64,000 nucleotides of DNA from Bacteroidales bacterium (GTDB lineage Bacteria; Bacteroidota; Bacteroidia; Bacteroidales; Prolixibacteraceae). The stretch is from positions 49,796 through 113,795 of the forward strand of contig JAAYAG010000030.1 in assembly GCA_012719495.1 (NCBI GenBank). Direction: 5' to 3'. The position numbers and the translations under genes are program-made. Below are positions 25,486 to 34,719 of this stretch, piece by piece (the stretch's first letter is position 1; the number at the start of each line of letters is the position of its first letter). Under the pieces are notes generated by a model. The model did no database searches. It was not told the DNA's origin and worked only from the letters and a program-made list of their open reading frames with translations.

Positions 25486-27615
25486 TCACCGTATTGCAAT
25501 ACTTCGTGTTTTCGACACCGATCCATTGCTCACCCTGAGCAAATAAATGCCTGGCGATAAATCTGAAACAACAAGTTCGGTATACATCCGGTTTTCGAAA
25601 CAATCATTTAGAATAAGACGGCCTAGCCTATCGTAAAGCCATATTTCGTGAGATGGTTCCCGATTTTCAAACTCAACAATCAGAAATTCGCTGGCAGGAT
25701 TCGGATAAGCTATAAACAAATCGTTACCGTTCAGTGCAGTGTCAGGAGGAGATTCCACTGTTCCGCAAAGTACAACCTGCATAAGCAACGATGTACCCTG
25801 ATTGCTGGCTGGAAGTAAATCACTGGCTTTTTTCCATTCGTAATTCTGCAAAACAAGCAAAGAATTTTTCCCCACAAAAGGGCGCATTTTTGACTGGTAC
25901 AAAACTAAACTATCGGTGCTGGGTATGTCAATGCTGATAAAAAACTTTCCTTTTACATCAACAGGTTGAGGAAATTCAAGATAATTAATAGCCTTCTCTG
26001 TTAATGACCGCATTGAAAATTTGAAAATTTTTTCATCGTAAAAAGGCAGGCTGTCACCCGTATAAATGCGCACATTCAATTCTGGGTTTCGCGATGTCAA
26101 TGCCAGTTGTGCAATACCAATAGAAAAGCCCGATATTGTAGCCTCGCTAAATCCGTCGAACACTTCAGCAACTTGAGTAATGTGCTCTCTGTTAGTGCCG
26201 GTAAGGTAATTTTCTTTTCCGCTAATTGAAACAACTACCGCGCTGTCTTCAACCTGAAAATTGGAGATAACATCGCAGCGATCAGACGATGATGAAAAGG
26301 GATCAAAACCATCGATACGAAGCACGCCTTTGTTTTGTGGATCGAGCCAAGAGCGTAAGTGCTTATTTTTTTCCTTCCGGTAGTTCCACATCTTGTCGAA
26401 ACGGGCAAAAAGGTCGTACGATGGTTTTTCGCACGAAGCAGCACCGCCTGAAAGAGTTCCGCATACGCGTTTATCTTTATTGAAAAGCGGTGCCCCCGAC
26501 GAACCTCCCTGAGTAGAGCCGGTTTCCCAGTTGGCAACCCGCCAATGGCTGTATCTCAGGGATGCTGTATTAAAATGTATTGAATCACACTTTCCATCGT
26601 CGTGACTAATTTTTTTTGTATCCCCATTGGGGTGATGGATAGTGTTTGAATTCGATGGGGGTACAGGGGTAGCGTCCCATCCGGCAAGGTATGGCCGAAA
26701 CGTTGACGGAGGATACTCACCCAACTCAACCAGTATAAAATCGAGACTATCGAACGAAGCGCGAGCAAATGAGCCACTTACCGATTGGATGTCAGAGCCA
26801 TTCAATCCAGTGCAAAATGGACTCTCGTAATTAAAATCGAAAAGGGCAGTTGTTGCACCTTCTTCGTTATCGAACACATGCAATGCAGAAACAAGATAGG
26901 GCTTACCGTCGTTCGACACATTATTTACCAGGGTTCCTGTTCCGAGTTCATCGCCCGCAATAATACGGCAAACAGCCCGTCGCTGCAATTCAGTTCCCGA
27001 TTGAAATTCGCAATTTACATCCACATTGCACCATTCAGAAATTCGCCTGTCCCAACGATTGTTCTTGCTAAAAAAACCTTTATAGTCGTGGTTTACTTCG
27101 CCCACTTCAAGTTGCCCTTTAAAGTCGGCATCGACCGGTTCTTCATATTGAATAATTAATCTGTCACCCGGAAGCGGGAATATCGCTAATTTATTGAATT
27201 CCTTGTTATTAAAACTAGTAAACGCTCCTAATATTGTTTGCTTTTGAGGGTCGAAAACAAAAAGTCGTGAGCCATCGGGAACATGGTAGGTTGAAAAAAT
27301 CACGTTTAATGAAAAAGCACCCGGAGAAGAGATTTCAAGTTGCCAGATATTATAATCAGCTGTATGATACCATGTTCCAGAATCTTCGGGGCGCAATGAA
27401 ACATGAAAAGAATGGGCAAACTTAAGCGACTTAAATTCAGATTCAAAATCCTCTTCATCAATAGAATCGATATTGAAATAGGGTAAGCTGACCACCTTAT
27501 CGGTGTAACTTAATGATTTTAAACGGGGCAATTCAAGCGGAAATCCACCTTGTGACAATTGCCCAAAACTATGTAAGGCAATAAATATCAACGCTATGGA
27601 CAGAATATTCCGCAT
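25486..27615 (-). CDS. Secreted trypsin-like serine protease with T9SS sorting domain
   Basis: The 709-residue protein has a signal peptide (ending near SFGQ), a prodomain to about 190, and a chymotrypsin-fold domain with His246 (SALHVFD), Asp292 (SLDFILVEL) and Ser373 (GGSSGAPLF). Paired cysteines and overall form resemble lysyl-endopeptidase-type enzymes. A jelly-roll-like segment follows, then a type A sorting domain (YPNPASEFLIVEFEN ... GIYLLRVSN) for export through the type IX system. Specificity cannot be assigned. Confidence 0.9.
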   Translation of the reverse strand: MRNILSIALIFIALHSFGQLSQGGFPLELPRLKSLSYTDKVVSLPYFNIDSIDEEDFESEFKSLKFAHSFHVSLRPEDSGTWYHTADYNIWQLEISSPGAFSLNVIFSTYHVPDGSRLFVFDPQKQTILGAFTSFNNKEFNKLAIFPLPGDRLIIQYEEPVDADFKGQLEVGEVNHDYKGFFSKNNRWDRRISEWCNVDVNCEFQSGTELQRRAVCRIIAGDELGTGTLVNNVSNDGKPYLVSALHVFDNEEGATTALFDFNYESPFCTGLNGSDIQSVSGSFARASFDSLDFILVELGEYPPSTFRPYLAGWDATPVPPSNSNTIHHPNGDTKKISHDDGKCDSIHFNTASLRYSHWRVANWETGSTQGGSSGAPLFNKDKRVCGTLSGGAASCEKPSYDLFARFDKMWNYRKEKNKHLRSWLDPQNKGVLRIDGFDPFSSSSDRCDVISNFQVEDSAVVVSISGKENYLTGTNREHITQVAEVFDGFSEATISGFSIGIAQLALTSRNPELNVRIYTGDSLPFYDEKIFKFSMRSLTEKAINYLEFPQPVDVKGKFFISIDIPSTDSLVLYQSKMRPFVGKNSLLVLQNYEWKKASDLLPASNQGTSLLMQVVLCGTVESPPDTALNGNDLFIAYPNPASEFLIVEFENREPSHEIWLYDRLGRLILNDCFENRMYTELVVSDLSPGIYLLRVSNGSVSKTRSIAIR

Positions 27616-27659
27616 TATATGATCAAATTAACAAAAATCAATTCTTTATTAGCAAACAA

Positions 27660-29696
27660 TTATGACTGTTTAGTTTTCAATATCTCTTTCAGCCTGAACA
27701 TTTCATCACGATACTGTGCAGCCTGAATAAAATCGAGTTCTTTTGCACATTTCTCCATTTCTTTCTTCACCTTGTCGATTGCCTTTTCTAACTCACTCCG
27801 GCTCATGTAGCTCACAACAGGATCGGCAGCGATATCAGAATTTTCAGGCCCTGAATACACGTTCGGTTTCTTCTGGGTTTCAGCAAGGGCTTTTCTCCTG
27901 CTTTCGGTACCAATAATTTCCCGGCTGGCTTTAATAATTGGCATTGGGGTAATCCCATTCTCTTCGTTATAGCGCAATTGCTTCTCGCGCCTATAATTGG
28001 TCGAATCGATTGTTTTCTGCATCGAGTCGGTAATTTTGTCACCATACATAATAACCAACCCATTCAAGTTACGGGCAGCACGACCAGCAGTTTGGATCAA
28101 CGAGCGTTCGGAACGAAGGAAACCTTCTTTATCGGCATCGAGAATGGCAACCAACGAAACTTCAGGTAAATCGAGCCCTTCACGCAATAGATTGATCCCC
28201 ACAAGTACATCAAATTCCCCATCGCGCAGGCCTTGCAAAATCTCAATTCGCTCCAGAGTATCCACATCAGAGTGAATATACCTTGTTTTAACACCCATGC
28301 GAAGCAGATATTTGGTCAGCTCCTCGGCCATACGCTTCGTTAAAGTTGTAACCAGGGTACGCTCGCCTTTTTCAACACGAATATTAATTTCGTGCATCAG
28401 ATTATCAATCTGGTTTTGTGTAGGACGAACGTCGATAACCGGATCGAGCAAGCCTGTTGGCCGTATAATTTGCTCAACAATAACTCCTTCCGATTTATTC
28501 AATTCATATTCAGCAGGAGTTGCACTCACAAAAATGATCTGGTCGATCATGCCTTCCCACTCTTCAAACTTAAGTGGACGGTTATCGACAGCAGCAGGCA
28601 AGCGAAAACCAAATTCCACCAGCGTTTGCTTACGTGAACGGTCGCCACCATACATAGCCCTGATTTGCGGAATAGTAACATGGCTTTCATCCACAACCAT
28701 AAGGAAATCATCGGGAAAATAATCGATAAGGCAGAAAGGACGAGTTCCTGGAGACCTGCCGTCGAAATAACGAGAATAATTCTCAATTCCCGGACAATAT
28801 CCCAATTCTTTCATCATCTCCATATCATATTCAACACGCTCTTCAATCCGCTTAGCTTCAAGGTGTTTTCCAATCGATTTAAAGTATTCAACTTGTTGCA
28901 CCAGGTCATCCTGAATCTCCCGGATAGCGCCATGCATCCGTTCCTGGGTAGTTACAAAAATAGTTGCCGGATAAATAATAACCTGATTAAGCGATGAGAT
29001 ATTACGCCCAGAATCAGGTTCAAAACTTCTGATCTCTTCGACTTCGTCGCCAAAGAAAACAACTCTTATGGCTGAATCGGCATAGGCAGGAAAAACATCA
29101 ATTGTGTCGCCTTTAACCCTAAAAGTTCCCCTGGTAAATTCAAGCTCTGTCCGCGAATATAGCCCATCAACCAATTTCCGCAAAAAAGCGTTTCTGGCAA
29201 TTACCATCCCCACATCAACCTGAACAACATTGGCGTGGAAATCTTCGGGATTACCAATTCCATATAAACATGAGACCGACGAAACCACAATAACATCGCG
29301 CCTTCCCGAGAGCAATGCAGACGTGGTGCTCAACCTCAGTTTTTCAATTTCTTCGTTAATCGAAAGGTCTTTCTCAATGTATGTGTCAGTAACTGGCAAA
29401 TAAGCTTCTGGTTGATAATAATCGTAATACGAAACAAAGTATTCCACAGCATTGTCGGGAAAGAATTGTTTCATTTCACTATATAACTGAGCTGCAAGGG
29501 TTTTATTATGACTTAAAATCAAGGTTGGTTTATCCACACGTTCAATAACATTAGCAACGGTAAACGTTTTTCCTGAGCCGGTAACCCCAAGTAAGGTTTG
29601 CGCAAACAAGCCCTGGTTTATGCCCTCTGCCAACTGGTCAATTGCCTGAGGCTGATCTCCCGTTGGTTGATATTCCGATTCAATTTTAAACGCCAT
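27660..29696 (-). CDS. uvrB: Excinuclease ABC subunit B
   Basis: UvrB verifies damage and loads UvrC in nucleotide excision repair. The Walker A GVTGSGKT lies near residues 37-44, the YDYYQPEAY beta-hairpin that inserts between DNA strands follows, and IQTAGRAARN marks helicase motif VI. A UVR motif for UvrC binding closes the protein. I chose the ATG at 29696 (MAFKIESEYQPTGDQP); an ATG four codons upstream is possible. Confidence 0.97.
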   Translation of the reverse strand: MAFKIESEYQPTGDQPQAIDQLAEGINQGLFAQTLLGVTGSGKTFTVANVIERVDKPTLILSHNKTLAAQLYSEMKQFFPDNAVEYFVSYYDYYQPEAYLPVTDTYIEKDLSINEEIEKLRLSTTSALLSGRRDVIVVSSVSCLYGIGNPEDFHANVVQVDVGMVIARNAFLRKLVDGLYSRTELEFTRGTFRVKGDTIDVFPAYADSAIRVVFFGDEVEEIRSFEPDSGRNISSLNQVIIYPATIFVTTQERMHGAIREIQDDLVQQVEYFKSIGKHLEAKRIEERVEYDMEMMKELGYCPGIENYSRYFDGRSPGTRPFCLIDYFPDDFLMVVDESHVTIPQIRAMYGGDRSRKQTLVEFGFRLPAAVDNRPLKFEEWEGMIDQIIFVSATPAEYELNKSEGVIVEQIIRPTGLLDPVIDVRPTQNQIDNLMHEINIRVEKGERTLVTTLTKRMAEELTKYLLRMGVKTRYIHSDVDTLERIEILQGLRDGEFDVLVGINLLREGLDLPEVSLVAILDADKEGFLRSERSLIQTAGRAARNLNGLVIMYGDKITDSMQKTIDSTNYRREKQLRYNEENGITPMPIIKASREIIGTESRRKALAETQKKPNVYSGPENSDIAADPVVSYMSRSELEKAIDKVKKEMEKCAKELDFIQAAQYRDEMFRLKEILKTKQS

Positions 29697-29758
29697 GTTA
29701 TGCTGCAAAATGTTTTACTTAATGAATAAATTCCATTCCTGTTTGTTACAAAATGAAT

Positions 29759-30775
29759 CTACGCAATAATATTCACTTCAGGCTCGAGCATTACCCCAAA
29801 TTTTTCAAAAACCGATCGTTGAATGCTTCCCGAAAGATCGACAATTTCCTGTCCTGTTGCCTTTCCATAATTCACAAGCACTAACGCTTGGTCTTTATGC
29901 ACCCCAGCATCGCCCTTGCGGAAACCTTTCCAACCGCATTGCTCAATAAGCCAGCCGGCAGCAAGTTTCGACATATCGGGCGAGGCTGTTGAATAGACCG
30001 GCAAAGTACTGTAGCGCGACTTTAACGAGTCGGCAACCCCTGTTTCTACAACCGGATTCTTAAAAAAACTACCCGCGTTACCAAGAAACACCGGATCGGG
30101 TAATTTTGACGAACGAATAGAAATAACTGCCTGGCGTATTGTTGACAACGATATTTCGCCCAATTTTTCAGTTTCTGCTTTCAATGCTCCGTATTCGAGA
30201 GAAAATTCGGGAAACTTTTCCAAACGGTAAATAACAGAGGTTACCACTACCCTACCTTTCATTTCATTTTTAAAAATCGAATCACGATAACCAAAGCGGC
30301 AATCTTCATGTAAAAATTCCACAGGCTCACCTGAACGTAAGTCAACCCCCTTCACCAGCCAGATATGATCTTTCGCTTCTTTTCCGTAGGCGCCAATGTT
30401 CTGAACCGGCGAAGCACCTACTTTTCCGGGAATCAATGAAAGGTTCTCGATTCCACCTAAGCCGTAATGAACGGCAAAACTCACCAGATCATCCCACAAT
30501 TCGCCAGCACCCGCTTCAATATACACATAATTGCGATCTTCGTTTACCAACCCCAGCCCCGGAATATTCGGGTATATTACCATCCCTTCAAAATCATGGA
30601 TAAACAACATATTGCTGCCACCGCCAAGAATTATATGCTTTTCTGGCATCGCACTGTTTGAAAGATAATTGCACAAGTCTTCTTTTTCGGTGAATTCGAA
30701 AAAAGAACTTGCTATGGCACTAATACCAAAACTGTTATACGGTTTAAGATCGATATTTTCGAGAAGACGTATCAT
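29759..30775 (-). CDS. murB: UDP-N-acetylenolpyruvoylglucosamine reductase
   Basis: MurB reduces UDP-GlcNAc-enolpyruvate to UDP-MurNAc with NADPH and FAD. FAD-binding GGGSNMLF is at about 51-58, with GASPVQNIGAYG and the catalytic serine block GNAGSFFKNP further on, and the closing EPEVNII contains the catalytic glutamate. Length 338 fits type I MurB. It is divergent from the glycosyltransferase gene. Confidence 0.96.
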   Translation of the reverse strand: MIRLLENIDLKPYNSFGISAIASSFFEFTEKEDLCNYLSNSAMPEKHIILGGGSNMLFIHDFEGMVIYPNIPGLGLVNEDRNYVYIEAGAGELWDDLVSFAVHYGLGGIENLSLIPGKVGASPVQNIGAYGKEAKDHIWLVKGVDLRSGEPVEFLHEDCRFGYRDSIFKNEMKGRVVVTSVIYRLEKFPEFSLEYGALKAETEKLGEISLSTIRQAVISIRSSKLPDPVFLGNAGSFFKNPVVETGVADSLKSRYSTLPVYSTASPDMSKLAAGWLIEQCGWKGFRKGDAGVHKDQALVLVNYGKATGQEIVDLSGSIQRSVFEKFGVMLEPEVNIIA

Positions 30776-30852
30776 TATTTATTTGTAATTCAATGAAACA
30801 GTAATACCTGCAAGGCAAGCCTTAATAAATGCCAAATATCGAAAAAATCCGT

Positions 30853-30860
30853 TAGTTTTG
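30853..30860 (+). promoter_or_regulatory. -7 element of the glycosyltransferase gene
   Basis: TAGTTTTG fits TAnnTTTG in the murB/glycosyltransferase divergent gap, giving a leader of about 75 bases. Confidence 0.4.
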
Positions 30861-30942
30861 TTTGTAAGAAAAACATTATAGCAAAAATTGGGGGTAAAAG
30901 GTACGATCATAATTTACATACCAAATAGAATTGACTACAAGA

Positions 30943-32067
30943 ATGGAAAAACACCAGAAGACGCTGCTCATGGCCGTTACCAACGATCTGGTAACCGACA
31001 ACCGGGTTCACAAAATTGCCCTCACCCTCACCCGCATGGGATTTTCGGTAACATTGGCCGGGCGAAAATTTCCTTCTAAAAAAAAGTTGCCGGAAAGAGA
31101 ATACAAAACCCGGCGGTTTTCATTATGGTTCAATAAAGGTCCGTTATTTTATGCCAATTATAACCTTCGCTTATTTTTTCACTTACTATGGAAGCGGTAC
31201 GATGTGATTGTTGCCAACGACCTCGACTCGTTGGTTGCTTGCTATTTCGCTTCGAAAATCACTCGTAAACCGATTGTGTACGATAGTCACGAATATTTCA
31301 CTGAAGTACCTGAACTGATTGATCGCCCTAAAGTGAAAAAAATATGGGAAAAGATTGAAAAAACAATAGTTCCCCATCTCACTGATTGCTATACTGTTTG
31401 CCAAAGCATTGCCGATATATACACCGAAAAATACCATATTCCGTTCAAGGTGGTCAGAAATGTCCCTTCATTAATCTCAACTAAAACCAATATTGAAGCA
31501 ATTACCCCTCCATTTCCAATCAACAAGCCCGTTGTAATTTATCAAGGAGCGGTAAATTTGGGCAGAGGTATTGAAGAAGCAATCCTTGCAATGCACCAAC
31601 TCGAGAATGTCATCTTGGTAATAATAGGTAGTGGCGACTTACTTGAGGAATGCAGAAAAATGGTTGCAGACCAACAACTTACTTCAAAAGTATACATAAT
31701 CGGAAGGATGCCGTTCAACGAGTTGCAACAACTGACCTCGTTGGCCACCATCGGACTATCGGTCGAAAAAGATATGGGGTTAAACTATCGTTATGCCTTG
31801 CCCAATAAGCTTTTCGACTATATACAATCAGAAGTACCAGTGTTGGCAAGTTCGTTACCCGAAATTAAACGGATTGTAGAAGGCTACACGGTTGGTAGGG
31901 TCATTGCCAATACAAGCCCCGGCGAAATTGCTGATGGAATAAAATTCATGATGAATAACAATGAATTATATCTGGAGTGGAAGAAAAATTGCCACCAGTC
32001 AAAATCAGAACTTTGCTGGGAAAAAGAACAAAACAACATACAGTTTATCTACGAACGTTTTTTGTAA
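30943..32067 (+). CDS. GT4-type glycosyltransferase
   Basis: The 374-residue cytosolic GT-B enzyme starts at the ATG at 30943 (a TTG four codons upstream is possible). The N-terminal domain has TNDLVTDNRVHKIALTL and YDVIVANDLDSL; the C-terminal donor domain has VIYQGAVNLGRGIEEAI and the acidic motif region YALPNKLFDYIQSEVPVLAS, typical of GT4. Donor and acceptor are unknown. It lies 18 bases before a GH9 gene. Confidence 0.88.
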   Translation: MEKHQKTLLMAVTNDLVTDNRVHKIALTLTRMGFSVTLAGRKFPSKKKLPEREYKTRRFSLWFNKGPLFYANYNLRLFFHLLWKRYDVIVANDLDSLVACYFASKITRKPIVYDSHEYFTEVPELIDRPKVKKIWEKIEKTIVPHLTDCYTVCQSIADIYTEKYHIPFKVVRNVPSLISTKTNIEAITPPFPINKPVVIYQGAVNLGRGIEEAILAMHQLENVILVIIGSGDLLEECRKMVADQQLTSKVYIIGRMPFNELQQLTSLATIGLSVEKDMGLNYRYALPNKLFDYIQSEVPVLASSLPEIKRIVEGYTVGRVIANTSPGEIADGIKFMMNNNELYLEWKKNCHQSKSELCWEKEQNNIQFIYERFL

Positions 32068-32085
32068 CCGATAAATTTTAATTGT

Positions 32086-34524
32086 ATGAAGTACCTATTT
32101 CTGAACGGATTATTACTCATTGGTATTATGGCATTCTCACAAAGCAAGTTACAATTATCGTCCGATGGCAGTTTTCGTATGCATGGGCTCGATATAAACG
32201 TATTTGCCGACGTTTATCCCGAAGGACATCAAACCGGGGTAACAGTTATTCAGCATGGTGAAAGAGTTGCGGCAAATGGCGATATCAGACTTGAAGTTTC
32301 TCCCGGGCAATGGTCACCAATTCCAAAAGCAGGAAAGCAAATTATCGATACAAAAACAAATTCAGTAAGCCGTGAATTATGGTTCCCCGATTCATCACGG
32401 AACAGAAAGGGCTTTAATCCAATTATTTACCCCGACTTATCGCTTTATTATACCGTAAAAGTAACCGCTCTTGAAGGAAGTTCATTTAAGATTACTGTTG
32501 ATCTTAACAAGGCTATTCCCGAAGATTGGATTGGAAAAATAGGGTTCAATTTCGAACTCTTCCCTACCCACTTGTTTGGAAAATCATACATTATGGACAA
32601 CCAGACAGGAATTTTCACACAACAAGCCAATGGTCCAATTATCAAAGATTTTGATGAATATATTGCCATGCCTCTTGCCGAAGGAAAACAGCTGACCATT
32701 GTTCCCGAGAATGACCTCCAGCGCATTCGAATCAGTACATCGGGGAAAATTGGGCTTTACGACGGGCGGGCAAACCATAATAACGGATGGTTTATTGTTC
32801 GTGAACTTATCCCTGCCAATGCCACAAAAAATGCCATAGAATGGATTGTAACCCCAAATGTTGTGCAGAACTGGAAATATGAGCCAGTCATTCACATTTC
32901 GCAGATAGGATACCATCCGTTACAAGCAAAAAAAGCAGTTATTGAAACCGACAAAACCACCGGGAAAATTGCCCTGGTGACTTTAGTGAAATTAACAGAA
33001 GAAGGAAGAAAAACCATTAAAACCATACCCGCCAACAACTGGGGTAACTTTCTACGATACAATTATTTCATCGTCGATTTTACAGATTTCAAGGAAGAAG
33101 GAATGTACATCCTTCAGCTTGGAAACGCTGAAAGTAATCCGTTTAAAATTGACCGTACAGTTTTTCAAAAGCATGTGTGGCAACCGGTAATCGAATACTT
33201 CCTGCCCGTTCAGATGTGTCACATGCGTGTGAACGAAAAATACAGGGTATGGCACGATGCATGCCACCTCGACGATGCATTAATGGCGCCAACCGACTTC
33301 AACCATTTTGACGGGTACATTCAGGGAAGTTCTACCCTCTGCAAGCATAAACCATTCGAGCAGATAAAGGGCTTAAATGAAGGAGGATGGCACGATGCTG
33401 GCGATTACGATCTCAGGGTAGAATCGCAAATTGGTGAAATATCTCTGTTATCAATGATGATTGAAGAGTTCGATCTGTATTATGATGCAACCACTGTTGA
33501 CTGGGAAAATCGCATTGTTGAAATTCACCAACCCGACGGCGTAAACGATGTTGTGCAGCAAATTGAACATGGATTACGATCTGTATTAGGGGCATACCGT
33601 TCTCTTGGACGTTTATACCGTGGAATTATTTGCCCAACGCTCAGGCAATATGCACTGCTTGGCGATGGTGCAGCCATGACCGATAACTTGCGATGGAACA
33701 ATACAATGCCACTTGAAAAAAGAGACGACCGTTTGGTGTTTACAGAAAATAATCCATACCGCGAATGTAAAGTTGGAGCTGGATTGGCTGTTGCTTCACG
33801 TGCTTTGGCAAAATATAACCGTGAATTATCGGCTGAATGTCTCGAAACTGCATTAGCCCTTTGGGAAACATCGGGGAAAAACGCTTCATCAAACGACGCA
33901 AAAATTGAATTTGCTGCCGAATTACTTATTTCTACCGGGAACCAATCTTTTGCTGAAGAAATCTACAAAATGGAAGAAACAGTATTGAGGCAAGCCAACC
34001 GTATTGGATGGGTCATCGGCAAAGCATTGCCCTTATTGAAAAACGCAAACTTCAATGAAAAAATGGCTCAAGCAATTAAAAGCCATGCAGCAAAAGTAAG
34101 CGACGAATCGAAAAAATCTCCATTTGGAGTCCCTTATCGTCCAAACATTTGGGGCGACGGGTGGACCATTCAACGCTTTGGAGTCGAACAGTATTTTGTG
34201 CACAAAGCCTGGCCCAAAATCACTACTCCCGACTATTTTATCGATGCATTAAACTTTGTATTGGGTGTTCACCCGGGCCAAAATACAGCTTCATTTGCGT
34301 CGGGAGTTGGTTCTAACTCTGCCACTGTAGCCTATGGGGTAAATCGCGCAGATTGGTCATATATTCCAGGAGGGGTTGTGTCGGGCACTGCCATGATTCG
34401 CCCTGATCTTCCAGAGTTTAAAATATGGCCATATTTCTGGCAACAAACAGAATATGTAATGGGCGGAGGATCAACTAATTTTATGTTTCTTACATTGGCC
34501 GTTGACAAGTATTTCAACAAGTAG
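32086..34524 (+). CDS. GH9 glycoside hydrolase with N-terminal Ig-like domain
   Basis: The 812-residue exported protein has a short signal peptide (GIMAFSQ), a beta-rich N-terminal region, an Ig-like cellulase N-terminal domain at about 270-360, and a GH9 (alpha/alpha)6 barrel. The motif GGWHDAGDYD supplies Asp437 and Asp440, the water-activating base pair. The usual NE of the C-terminal GH9 signature is not clear; Glu789 in TEYVMGG is the best candidate for the acid. The family mostly cleaves beta-1,4-glucans. There is no T9SS sorting domain, so a periplasmic site is likely. Confidence 0.88.
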   Translation: MKYLFLNGLLLIGIMAFSQSKLQLSSDGSFRMHGLDINVFADVYPEGHQTGVTVIQHGERVAANGDIRLEVSPGQWSPIPKAGKQIIDTKTNSVSRELWFPDSSRNRKGFNPIIYPDLSLYYTVKVTALEGSSFKITVDLNKAIPEDWIGKIGFNFELFPTHLFGKSYIMDNQTGIFTQQANGPIIKDFDEYIAMPLAEGKQLTIVPENDLQRIRISTSGKIGLYDGRANHNNGWFIVRELIPANATKNAIEWIVTPNVVQNWKYEPVIHISQIGYHPLQAKKAVIETDKTTGKIALVTLVKLTEEGRKTIKTIPANNWGNFLRYNYFIVDFTDFKEEGMYILQLGNAESNPFKIDRTVFQKHVWQPVIEYFLPVQMCHMRVNEKYRVWHDACHLDDALMAPTDFNHFDGYIQGSSTLCKHKPFEQIKGLNEGGWHDAGDYDLRVESQIGEISLLSMMIEEFDLYYDATTVDWENRIVEIHQPDGVNDVVQQIEHGLRSVLGAYRSLGRLYRGIICPTLRQYALLGDGAAMTDNLRWNNTMPLEKRDDRLVFTENNPYRECKVGAGLAVASRALAKYNRELSAECLETALALWETSGKNASSNDAKIEFAAELLISTGNQSFAEEIYKMEETVLRQANRIGWVIGKALPLLKNANFNEKMAQAIKSHAAKVSDESKKSPFGVPYRPNIWGDGWTIQRFGVEQYFVHKAWPKITTPDYFIDALNFVLGVHPGQNTASFASGVGSNSATVAYGVNRADWSYIPGGVVSGTAMIRPDLPEFKIWPYFWQQTEYVMGGGSTNFMFLTLAVDKYFNK

Positions 34525-34541
34525 AATGAAATATCTTAACG

Positions 34542-34578
34542 AATAGGCTGTCAAAATAAATTGACAGCCTATTTTTTT
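34542..34578 (+). terminator. Rho-independent terminator after the GH9 gene
   Basis: AATAGGCTGTCAA pairs perfectly with TTGACAGCCTATT, followed by seven Ts. Confidence 0.85.
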
Positions 34579-34647
34579 AGGAGCGTGTTTAAGAACTTAC
34601 CTTTCAGAAAACAATAAAATCGAAACATAATAATTAAGAATAATTAC

Positions 34648-34655
34648 TATGTTTG
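34648..34655 (+). promoter_or_regulatory. -7 element of the DUF3857 gene pair
   Basis: TATGTTTG matches TAnnTTTG, about 65 bases upstream of the first DUF3857 gene. Confidence 0.45.
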
Positions 34656-34719
34656 TAATATAAACGTTGTTTTTGTCGTTTATAAGATCTTAATCAAACC
34701 AAATTAAAAAACCTTCACC

